Assembly (NCBI GenBank): GCA_002352055.1
Contig: DEHS01000001.1
Span: 66,155-72,143, forward strand
Direction of reading: 5' to 3'
DNA: 5,989 bases
DNA from: Legionellaceae bacterium UBA2794
GTDB lineage: Bacteria; Pseudomonadota; Gammaproteobacteria; Legionellales; Legionellaceae
The notes below the pieces were generated by a model, which was not told the origin of the DNA, searched no databases, and was given only the letters and a program-made list of their open reading frames with translations. The translations under genes and the position numbers were made by a program. Shown here one piece after another: positions 1-5,085 of the stretch. The stretch's first letter is position 1; the number at the start of each line of letters is the position of its first letter.

Positions 1-351
1 AGCCACAATAAATACGCCACGCAAAAAACCAAAACCCATGCCCAATGTTCTATCGGTGCCACTTAAACCAGCACGCTTTAAAATAAAACTCAATATAGCG
101 TTAACTACTCCACCAACAAATAAAGTGGCAAACAGTATAATGATAAAGGCAACTGCGGTGCGCGCGGACTGCTCTTTAATATAGGTTTGTAACCAGGGAT
201 CCAGGTTTTGTGAATAATTAAATCCCAGCCATATTGCCAGAACCCAAACGCAAAGAGCAACTAATTCCTTCACAAAACCACGAAATAATCCAGTTAAAAC
301 TGAAAGACCAATTACCGAGATGATCCCAATATCTACCCATTGCAATTGCAT
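1..351 (-). CDS. cvpA: CvpA family inner-membrane protein (partial, C-terminus off the left edge)
   Basis: The reverse strand from 351 reads open for 117 codons to the window edge, beginning MQLQWVDIGIISVIGL. CvpA proteins are polytopic inner-membrane proteins first found as needed for colicin V production; they are now linked to envelope and bile tolerance, but the molecular role is not settled. Hydrophobic segments lie at about residues 5-21, 28-46 and 64-90, with a fourth beginning near 103. The family hallmark is clear: residues 19-30 carry the L-x-R-G-F-V-K-E stretch, and residues 96-112 read LSGTDRTLGMGFGFLRG, very close to the E. coli CvpA LSGTDR-LG-FG-LRG motif. Family members are roughly 160-180 residues, so about 50-60 C-terminal residues are missing here. 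The start lies 2 nt after the SPOR gene stop, so translation is probably coupled; the upstream ribosome binding site is weak. In many relatives purF follows. Confidence 0.93.
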   Translation of the reverse strand, partial: MQLQWVDIGIISVIGLSVLTGLFRGFVKELVALCVWVLAIWLGFNYSQNLDPWLQTYIKEQSARTAVAFIIILFATLFVGGVVNAILSFILKRAGLSGTDRTLGMGFGFLRGVFIVA

Positions 352-353
352 AA

Positions 354-1106
354 CTAGCTAACCCCGGTATTCACAACAAATCCATTGATCTGCATGGAAG
401 AAGCTAATTGAGATTTAAGCTTTAACGCAACATCTTTTCGAGGTGAGTGACCAACAAATACTTTGTATACTGGACCTTGCTTTCCTGCAACTTTCGTCAA
501 ATTAGCTTTATATCCTTTTCCACGTAATTTATTTACCAATGTTTGGGCATTGTTTAATTTAGAAAATGAGGCTAACTGAACGGCATAAATTTCAGATTTA
601 GGCGATGGCTTATTTGTTTCTTTAATAGCCAGCTTGGGTTGTACAGTATTATGTTTTGCAATAATTGGAGTTTTGGATGTAGGATGAATCGCTGCAACCC
701 GAACTGTATTTTTGGCTGTATCGCGCGCAGCCTGATTTAATGCCAGTTTTACCGAAGCAGCTGTAACTGTCGGTTGCACCTGATGAGCTACTGTTGAAGG
801 CTTACTGGATACTAGATCGGATTTTATAGGCGCAGCTTTGGCAAGTTCTGGGAGTTGATTCTCAGCTGAGACGGCTGGAATTTCTACTTTCGCAACTTTA
901 ATCGTTTTAAACAATTCCTTTTCATCATTCATAACCACGTCCGGTGCTAATGGCTTTGGTGGTAATTTTACATTCACGCTAAAGTTATTCTCATGCGTTT
1001 GACTCGATTTTTTCATCACTGCAGGTGCAAATATTGCACCCAATGAAATAATAACGGCCAAACCTATTAAACGATGTTTCAGTTTCTCATCCATTACCAG
1101 TTTCAT
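354..1106 (-). CDS. SPOR domain-containing protein, DedD-like
   Basis: A 250-residue single-pass inner-membrane protein with the DedD layout. A short cytoplasmic N-terminus (MKLVMDEKLKHRLIG) leads into one membrane segment at about residues 12-31, then a long low-complexity periplasmic linker rich in Ala, Lys, Pro, Thr and Val (about 32-170), then a C-terminal SPOR domain (about 172-248, EIYAVQLASF...YKVFVGH...GFVVNTG). SPOR domains bind glycan strands lacking stem peptides at the division septum, and E. coli DedD helps constriction; the role here is inferred from that. Position between folC and cvpA matches dedD in E. coli and relatives. The first ATG is chosen because a strong AAGGAG sits 5 nt upstream; an in-frame ATG at residue 5 lacks that spacing. 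The gene overlaps folC by 20 nt. I leave the symbol blank because the linker is divergent, though dedD is the likely orthologue. Confidence 0.9.
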   Translation of the reverse strand: MKLVMDEKLKHRLIGLAVIISLGAIFAPAVMKKSSQTHENNFSVNVKLPPKPLAPDVVMNDEKELFKTIKVAKVEIPAVSAENQLPELAKAAPIKSDLVSSKPSTVAHQVQPTVTAASVKLALNQAARDTAKNTVRVAAIHPTSKTPIIAKHNTVQPKLAIKETNKPSPKSEIYAVQLASFSKLNNAQTLVNKLRGKGYKANLTKVAGKQGPVYKVFVGHSPRKDVALKLKSQLASSMQINGFVVNTGVS

Positions 1107-2388
1107 TGAATCTCCTTTGATCCAAGAGGTTATATTGGGTGGTCATTACCTCACCTACCGTATGAAATGACCCAAAAACAACAACTAAATCACCAGTATC
1201 CGCAGATTTTAATGCTTCTTCAAAAGCGAGTAGCGGGCTAGTATAACAAATTTCCACACAAATTTCTGCTTTAACAAATAGTGAGCTAAGTAAATCCGCG
1301 CTTGCGGCACGTTTATTATCTAATTGTGCAGGATACCACCGATCAACACAATGCTTTAACGGAAATATTAAGCCAGAAATATCTTTATCTTTTAAAGCTG
1401 AAAATACAGCGTGAATTTTACCCTTTATATTTAAGGATTTGATATGTTCGGCCAGCAAACGAGCTGACTGAGGATTGTGCGAAACATCAAATAGCAGATC
1501 AATATTTCCTGGTATAAGTTGTAATCTTCCTGGAATAAATACGTCACGCATTGCCGGATAGATATGCCCAACGTTCACTGGCAATCGATAGGACAATAAT
1601 AAACTTGCCAAAATAGCTGCCGCAGCAGATTTTAATTGAATGTGTGGCCTAGGAAGATGAGGGATATGTAACTTTTGAAAATAAAACTCCCAATCAGAAC
1701 CCTCACTAAGCAAATTATAGTGAGATCCAAACAAATAAGTGGGGCAATTTAATTGCTGCGCTTTGTTCAATATAGTAGAAGGTGGATTCAAATCCGCATA
1801 AATTAGAGGCTTACCCTGTCTTAATATTCCAGCTTTTTCCTCGCCAATTTTTTCAAGCGTAGTACCTAGATAATCCTGATGATCATAGTCAATAGTTGTA
1901 ATTACTGCCAACTCAGCATCTATTAAATTAGTGGCATCCAGGCGCCCGCCCAGACCAACCTCTAAAATAACAACATCCAATGGTTGCTGCTGAAAATACC
2001 ACAAAGCAGCGAGGGTTGTTATTTCGAAATAAGTCAGAACGATTTCATCGCGAGCCTCATCGATTAGTCTAAAGGCCTGACACAATTGATTATCACTAAT
2101 AGAATTTAAATTAATTTTTATACGATCATTAAATTGAATCAAATGAGGAGAAGTATAAACGCCAACATTATACCCTGCGGAACAGTAGATTTGCTCCAGT
2201 GCAGCAACAGTTGATCCCTTCCCATTAGTTCCTGCAACCGTAATTACCGGGTAGGAAGGGTTTAGTAAGTTTAACTTTTGCGCAACGGCTTTTATTCGGG
2301 TTAAACCAAGCTGTATCTCCTGAACAGGTCTGTGCTCGAGATAATACAGCCATTGATTTAAATCCCAATCATTCGATAGTTTGGACAA
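1087..2388 (-). CDS. folC: Bifunctional dihydrofolate synthase / folylpolyglutamate synthase
   Basis: A 433-residue Mur-ligase-type ATP-dependent amide ligase. It adds glutamate to dihydropteroate to form dihydrofolate, then gamma-linked glutamates to folate, in the cytosol. Motifs in order: P-loop VAGTNGKGS at 51-59; YTSPHLIQFNDRI at 78-90; EVGLGGRLDATN at 143-154; the GEEKAGI stretch at 182-188, where Lys185 matches the lysine carbamylated in E. coli FolC; DVSHNP at 301-306 starting the C-terminal domain (DVAHNP in E. coli); and FGSFHTVGEV at 405-414. Length fits the family (about 420-430). The start codon is TTG, supported by a GGAG 7 nt upstream; the protein begins MSKLSNDWDLNQWLYYLE, with the usual family N-terminus. 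The ATG overlapping the accD stop is out of frame. Neighbours accD and dedD are the usual ones, and both ends overlap them by 20 nt. Confidence 0.96.
   Translation of the reverse strand: MSKLSNDWDLNQWLYYLEHRPVQEIQLGLTRIKAVAQKLNLLNPSYPVITVAGTNGKGSTVAALEQIYCSAGYNVGVYTSPHLIQFNDRIKINLNSISDNQLCQAFRLIDEARDEIVLTYFEITTLAALWYFQQQPLDVVILEVGLGGRLDATNLIDAELAVITTIDYDHQDYLGTTLEKIGEEKAGILRQGKPLIYADLNPPSTILNKAQQLNCPTYLFGSHYNLLSEGSDWEFYFQKLHIPHLPRPHIQLKSAAAAILASLLLSYRLPVNVGHIYPAMRDVFIPGRLQLIPGNIDLLFDVSHNPQSARLLAEHIKSLNIKGKIHAVFSALKDKDISGLIFPLKHCVDRWYPAQLDNKRAASADLLSSLFVKAEICVEICYTSPLLAFEEALKSADTGDLVVVFGSFHTVGEVMTTQYNLLDQRRFNETGNG
1112..1117 (-). promoter_or_regulatory. Ribosome binding site fixing the SPOR gene start
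   Basis: Reverse-strand AAGGAG, 5 nt before the ATG at 1106. It lies inside the 3' end of folC. It favours the upstream ATG (MKLVMDEK) over the in-frame ATG four codons later, whose spacing would be 17 nt. This makes a 20-nt overlap with folC likely real. Confidence 0.7.
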
Positions 2389-3253
2389 ATAGGGTCTCCG
2401 AACCTCTGCGAGTTAATTTGGAAATTAACTCAGAAACCGTTGCTCGCAAATCTTTTCGCTCAACAATCATATCAATATGGCCATGTTCAAGCAAAAATTC
2501 GCTACGCTGAAATCCTTCCGGAAGAGTCTGTCGTACTGTTTGCTCAATAACTCTTGGACCTGCAAAGCCAATTAACGCATCGGGCTCTGCTAAAATGATA
2601 TCACCAAGGCTGGCAAAGCTCGCAGAAACACCGCCCATGGTAGGATCCGTCAAAACTACAATAAAAGGTAATCCGGTTTCTGAGAATTTGGCTAAAGCTG
2701 CTGAAGTTTTCGCCATTTGCATTAGAGAAAATAATCCCTCCTGCATACGCGCACCACCACTTGCGGTAAAACAAACATAAGCACAGTGATGTTCAGTTGC
2801 CGCAGTAACAGCGCGAACAAATTTCTCACCTACCGTGGCTCCCATAGAACCGCCCATAAAGCCAAATTCAAACGCGCTTACAACCACAGGTTGTTGATTT
2901 AATGTACCTTTCACAATAATCAGGGCTTCTTTCTCACCGGTGGCTTTTTGAGCTTGTGAAATTCTATCTTTATATTTTTTAGAATCTCTGAATTTCAGCC
3001 GATCAACAGGCTCGAGGGATGCTGCGATCTCTTCCTGTCCTGGCTCATCCAGAAATTGGCCAATCCGAACTCGAGCAGAAACCCGATGATGAAAATTGCA
3101 CGAAGGACAGACCATTAAATTTTTGGCAAGTTCAGTACTGTAAAGAACTTCATTACAACCTGTACATTTTACCCATAATCCTTCAGGAACTCCCTTTTTT
3201 TGGGATGTTTCTGTTCTTATTCTAGATGGTAGTAGTTTTTTAAACCAGCTCAT
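2369..3253 (-). CDS. accD: Acetyl-CoA carboxylase, carboxyltransferase subunit beta
   Basis: A 294-residue beta subunit of the AccA2-AccD2 carboxyltransferase, which moves the carboxyl group from carboxybiotin on AccB to acetyl-CoA, giving malonyl-CoA for fatty acid synthesis. An N-terminal four-cysteine zinc ribbon is intact (Cys30, Cys33, Cys49, Cys52). The crotonase-fold core shows GFMGGSMGATVGEKF at 131-145, the oxyanion-hole region ASGGARMQEG at 164-173, DPTMGG at 203-208 and GFAGPRVIEQT at 229-239. Length matches E. coli AccD (about 300). The N-terminus MSWFKKLLPSRIRT is typical. The ribosome binding site is modest (AGG about 9 nt upstream). It is the first gene of the leftward operon, with its own candidate promoter near 3338-3366. 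In E. coli the zinc domain also binds acc mRNA to repress translation; that may hold here but is not visible. No damage seen. Confidence 0.98.
   Translation of the reverse strand: MSWFKKLLPSRIRTETSQKKGVPEGLWVKCTGCNEVLYSTELAKNLMVCPSCNFHHRVSARVRIGQFLDEPGQEEIAASLEPVDRLKFRDSKKYKDRISQAQKATGEKEALIIVKGTLNQQPVVVSAFEFGFMGGSMGATVGEKFVRAVTAATEHHCAYVCFTASGGARMQEGLFSLMQMAKTSAALAKFSETGLPFIVVLTDPTMGGVSASFASLGDIILAEPDALIGFAGPRVIEQTVRQTLPEGFQRSEFLLEHGHIDMIVERKDLRATVSELISKLTRRGSETLFVQTIE
2396..2399 (-). promoter_or_regulatory. Ribosome binding site supporting the TTG start of folC
   Basis: Reverse-strand GGAG, 7 nt before the TTG at 2388, inside the last codons of accD. The next feature that looks like a start (ATG within TCGAATGATTGG) is out of frame with folC, so this site is the main evidence for a TTG start. 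Confidence 0.55.
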
Positions 3254-3337
3254 AAATTAGAACCTATATTAATTATTAGTTATTAATGCCGAACTGTTTC
3301 TGGCAAAATAAATAACCCAGTGGAATAACAACCTATC

Positions 3338-3366
3338 ATTATACACTGAAAATTCATATTCCTGAA
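3338..3366 (-). promoter_or_regulatory. Candidate sigma-70 promoter for accD-folC-SPOR-cvpA
   Basis: On the reverse strand a perfect -10 TATAAT (3343-3338) follows TTCAGG (3366-3361) with a 17-nt spacer. The -35 matches the consensus at only 3 of 6 positions. Transcription would begin near 3331, giving a leader of about 80 nt before accD. It is the best promoter match I found on this strand of the intergenic region. No experimental support. Confidence 0.5.
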
Positions 3367-3377
3367 TAAATCTGGAA

Positions 3378-3393
3378 ATAACAATGATGTTAT
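3378..3393. repeat. Inverted repeat ATAACA-N4-TGTTAT
   Basis: A perfect 6-bp inverted repeat with a 4-nt spacer (ATGA). It lies 12 bp beyond the outer end of the candidate accD -35, so it could be an operator or activator site for the leftward operon. A match of this size is not rare in AT-rich DNA. Confidence 0.3.
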
Positions 3394-3408
3394 GCTGTAG
3401 CGAGCTTT

Positions 3409-3430
3409 AAAATAAAAGTAATTTTATTTT
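3409..3430. repeat. All-AT 9-bp inverted repeat
   Basis: AAAATAAAA (3409-3417) and TTTTATTTT (3422-3430) are exact reverse complements with GTAA between. It lies 12-33 bp before the TATAAT at 3442-3447, where an UP element or a nucleoid-protein site could sit. It contains only A:T pairs, so any RNA hairpin would be weak and chance is a serious alternative. Confidence 0.35.
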
Positions 3431-3441
3431 CAGTTCTCTAC

Positions 3442-3447
3442 TATAAT
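3442..3447 (+). promoter_or_regulatory. Possible -10 element for the rightward glycan locus
   Basis: A perfect TATAAT on the plus strand. No good -35 is present at 16-18 nt (TAATTT at 17 nt is poor), so the promoter would rely on an activator or the AT-rich upstream sequence. Transcription would begin near 3454, the first base of the 3454-3474 inverted repeat, giving a leader of about 210 nt. Weakly supported. Confidence 0.3.
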
Positions 3448-3453
3448 TATGGA

Positions 3454-3474
3454 TATGTAGATTTGATCTACATA
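3454..3474. repeat. Perfect operator-like inverted repeat TATGTAGAT-N3-ATCTACATA
   Basis: Two exact 9-bp half-sites (3454-3462 and 3466-3474) surround TTG. The spacing of half-site centres is 12 bp, close to one helical turn, as expected for a site bound by a dimeric regulator. It sits at the predicted start point of the TATAAT at 3442-3447, a place where a repressor would block initiation. If transcribed it could instead form a hairpin with a 3-nt loop. No regulator is identified. Confidence 0.55.
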
Positions 3475-3513
3475 CCTGATATCAATTATCTCTGCGATTA
3501 CAAATTACATAAT

Positions 3514-3544
3514 ATGAATTTCACCTGATATATCAGTGATTCAT
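3514..3544. repeat. Imperfect palindrome centred on CTGATATATCAG
   Basis: The centre (3525-3536) is a perfect 12-bp palindrome. Allowing a 1-nt and a 2-nt bulge on the left arm, pairing extends through CA/TG and ATGAAT/ATTCAT (3514-3519 with 3539-3544), 14 paired positions in all. It lies 121 bp before the kinase start. It shares ACCTGATAT with 3474-3482, so the two may bind the same protein. Confidence 0.45.
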
Positions 3545-3621
3545 TATTTTGAACATAAATCTTCTACCCATAATTGATTGCAATATGCACAAAATTTGTT
3601 TTTTTAAAACTTTAGCTTCTT

Positions 3622-3644
3622 AAATCGAAAGATCGATTTTTTTT
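3622..3644 (+). terminator. Weak hairpin plus T8 tract before the kinase gene (possible attenuator)
   Basis: AAATCGA (3622-3628) and TCGATTT (3633-3639) pair across the loop AAGA and run into eight T residues (3637-3644, three shared with the stem). The order hairpin then U-tract is that of an intrinsic terminator, but the stem has only two G:C pairs, so it should be inefficient. It ends 9 nt before the AAGGA ribosome binding site of the kinase gene (3654-3658), so it could act as a leader attenuator or only as a mRNA structure. Chance is possible in such AT-rich DNA. Confidence 0.35.
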
Positions 3645-3664
3645 CAATAATAAAAGGAATTATT

Positions 3665-4615
3665 ATGCAAAGTCGCGCTTTTAACACTGTATTAGTCGAT
3701 AGCTTAAATAAAAAAATAACGAAATCTTCAGTAAATAAAAAAAAACTGAAAGATGAGATTAATTTTTACCTGGCTTTACCCAAGTCATTAAATAGTTTTT
3801 TTCCCGAGTTATTGAATTATTCCTCTGATTACTCAATGTATACTATGGAGTATTATCCAAGTAACAATCTGGCTGATTTGATTTTAAACTCAGGAGTATC
3901 GTTAAATGATGGTACCGATATTCTTACCAGATTATTAGTGATTGCCGACCAAATCCACAGCATTAAACCGGAACCAAATCTTGAGCTCTCGATATCATCA
4001 TTTTATATCAAAAAAACTATTGAACGTTTGGGCTTGATGCAAAATAATTCAGGTTTTTCTGAACTGGCTCGCACTTCGTGTCTCTCTATCAATGGCATTA
4101 TTTATCATAATTTTAATACTCTAAAGTCAGATTTTATCGACTTAATTGAGGATTATTCAAAAGATTGCTCTTTGACGGGCATGCATGGGGATTTTTGCTT
4201 TAGTAACATATTATACTCACCAAATGGCCAAATTATTAAACTTATTGACCCTCGAGGATCTTTCGGTTTAAGTGGAATCTATGGAGACAAGCATTATGAT
4301 TTTGCTAAAATAATGCACTGTTTACATGGTAAATATGATTATCTGGTAAATGACGTATTTTATCTCGAAGAAACTGAGCCTTTGACTTATAAATTTGACA
4401 TGCCAAGAAATCTTTTACTTAATGGGCTTCACGAATTCTATGTAGATACGCTTATTAAAAAAGGACTGAATCTTGATTATATTTACCTCATCGAGGCATC
4501 TATATTTCTTAGCATGGTTCCCTTGCATTACGAAAATAAAATGAGACAAAAAGCATTATATTTGAATGGGTTGATTATTTTAAATCAAGTTCTAAATGGG
4601 CATTATCATAATTAA
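3665..4615 (+). CDS. APH/choline-kinase-fold phosphotransferase of a surface glycan locus
   Basis: A 316-residue soluble protein with the small-molecule kinase catalytic core. MHGDFCFSNIL at 173-183 is the catalytic loop (Asp176 as base, Asn181 for Mg), and LIDPRG at 193-198 supplies the metal-binding Asp195. The downstream GDKHYDFAKIMHCLHGKYD (207-225) resembles the D-x-A-K helix seen in phosphotransferases of polysaccharide loci. The N-lobe is divergent: Lys17 or Lys20 may be the ATP lysine and Glu31 its partner. It would phosphorylate a small alcohol, sugar or amino alcohol; the substrate is not readable. AAGGA lies 6 nt before the ATG. Next come a HAD phosphatase and a nucleotidyltransferase, which suggests an NDP-activation pathway. 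Two hand-counted 60-bp stretches gave 27% and 33% GC, below the neighbours. A9 (3737-3745) and A7 (3710-3716) runs lie near the 5' end. Not an antibiotic-resistance enzyme on this evidence. Confidence 0.8.
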   Translation: MQSRAFNTVLVDSLNKKITKSSVNKKKLKDEINFYLALPKSLNSFFPELLNYSSDYSMYTMEYYPSNNLADLILNSGVSLNDGTDILTRLLVIADQIHSIKPEPNLELSISSFYIKKTIERLGLMQNNSGFSELARTSCLSINGIIYHNFNTLKSDFIDLIEDYSKDCSLTGMHGDFCFSNILYSPNGQIIKLIDPRGSFGLSGIYGDKHYDFAKIMHCLHGKYDYLVNDVFYLEETEPLTYKFDMPRNLLLNGLHEFYVDTLIKKGLNLDYIYLIEASIFLSMVPLHYENKMRQKALYLNGLIILNQVLNGHYHN

Positions 4616-4646
4616 ATATGGAGAAATTAAAAATCGGAACTTTACC

Positions 4647-4673
4647 TTTACATCCCTGGCAGAAAAATATAAT
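4647..4673 (+). promoter_or_regulatory. Weak internal promoter candidate before the HAD gene
   Basis: TTTACA (4647-4652) and a perfect TATAAT (4668-4673) lie in the 105-bp gap after the kinase gene. The 15-nt spacer is shorter than the usual 16-18, which lowers confidence. If active it would start transcription near 4680 and let the HAD-nucleotidyltransferase-WavE genes be expressed apart from the kinase. No terminator was seen in the gap, so read-through is equally possible. Confidence 0.3.
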
Positions 4674-4720
4674 ACTGTTTTAAATTTATATTTATCAACT
4701 CTGACTCAGGGATGGGAATT

Positions 4721-5077
4721 ATGCGGATTTGTATTGATATTGATGGCACAATTTGTAATATACGCGAGCCTCAGGAAGCATATTGCGATGTAAAACCACT
4801 CGAAGGAGCTGCAGAAAAAATCAAACAGTTCAAAGAACAGGGACACTATATCATTTTATGCACCGCACGCCACATGAAAACATGCGACTCTAATGTAGGG
4901 CTGGTGGTTGCCAGAGAAGGCTTAACCCTTTTGGAATGGCTAAAAAAACATGAATTTGTTTATGATGAAATCTGGTTTGGTAAACCTTATGCTCATGTTT
5001 ACATTGATGATCGTGCGTTAAAATTTGAAGGTTTATGGTCAGATGTTAAGGAAAATACCTTAAATGAATATTTATAA
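4721..5077 (+). CDS. Minimal HAD-superfamily phosphatase (capsule/LPS locus type)
   Basis: A 118-residue HAD hydrolase without a cap domain. All four HAD motifs are present: motif I ICIDIDGT (nucleophile Asp6, acid/base Asp8), motif II Thr48 in IILCTAR, motif III Lys88 in WFGKPYAH, and motif IV Asp96-Asp97 in YIDDRA. Capless HAD proteins of this size usually act as phosphatases on small phosphorylated compounds or sugars, often as oligomers; short proteins of this type are common in capsule and LPS loci. Between a kinase and a nucleotidyltransferase it probably removes a phosphate during precursor synthesis, which is inference. I chose the ATG at 4721 (MRICIDIDGT) because AGGG at 4708-4711 is 9 nt upstream; the in-frame ATG at 4712 directly abuts that site. 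The alternative adds only three residues. The nucleotidyltransferase gene follows after 8 nt. Confidence 0.88.
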   Translation: MRICIDIDGTICNIREPQEAYCDVKPLEGAAEKIKQFKEQGHYIILCTARHMKTCDSNVGLVVAREGLTLLEWLKKHEFVYDEIWFGKPYAHVYIDDRALKFEGLWSDVKENTLNEYL

Positions 5078-5080
5078 GGA
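5076..5080 (+). promoter_or_regulatory. Ribosome binding site of the nucleotidyltransferase gene, overlapping the HAD stop
   Basis: AAGGA shares two bases with the TAA stop of the HAD gene and lies 5 nt before the ATG at 5086. It leaves no space for the in-frame ATG at 5080, whose first base is its last base. This favours the start at 5086 and suggests translational coupling. Confidence 0.6.
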
Positions 5081-5085
5081 TGAGG

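Larger units (their letters stand above)
3254..3664. other. 411-bp divergent intergenic region, no gene, rich in inverted repeats
   Basis: This AT-rich stretch separates accD (left) from the kinase gene (right), which are transcribed away from each other, so it must hold both promoters. I see no open frame that looks like a protein. It contains, left to right: a candidate accD promoter (3338-3366); a 6-bp inverted repeat at 3378-3393; an ops-like sequence at 3394-3403; an all-AT 9-bp inverted repeat at 3409-3430; a TATAAT at 3442-3447; a perfect 9-bp inverted repeat at 3454-3474; an imperfect palindrome of 14 paired positions at 3514-3544; and a hairpin plus T8 tract at 3622-3644. These are listed separately. 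No tRNA-like or strongly structured RNA was recognised. Confidence 0.8.

Noticed and set aside
2375..2377. An ATG start for folC at the ATGA overlap with the accD stop
   Set aside because: It is out of frame with folC; the TTG at 2388 with GGAG upstream fits the family N-terminus.
2595..2780. A 61-codon plus-strand open frame antisense to accD
   Set aside because: It mirrors the highly conserved accD core on the other strand and its translation looks like no known protein.
3019..3225. A 68-codon plus-strand open frame antisense to the 5' end of accD
   Set aside because: It lies wholly over the zinc-ribbon region of accD; its hydrophobic end is the complement of the lysine- and arginine-rich accD N-terminus.
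3574..3606. A promoter just before the kinase using TTGATT or TTGCAA as -35
   Set aside because: No acceptable -10 lies 16-18 nt downstream; the sequence there is a T-run.
3665..4615. Aminoglycoside resistance gene
   Set aside because: The APH fold motifs are shared by choline, homoserine and other small-molecule kinases; the glycan-locus context and the DPRG region point away from drug resistance.
4596..4793. A 65-codon plus-strand open frame spanning the kinase/HAD gap
   Set aside because: It overlaps the end of the kinase gene and the start of the HAD gene in another frame, has no ribosome binding site of note and no recognisable family; it appears to be a chance frame.
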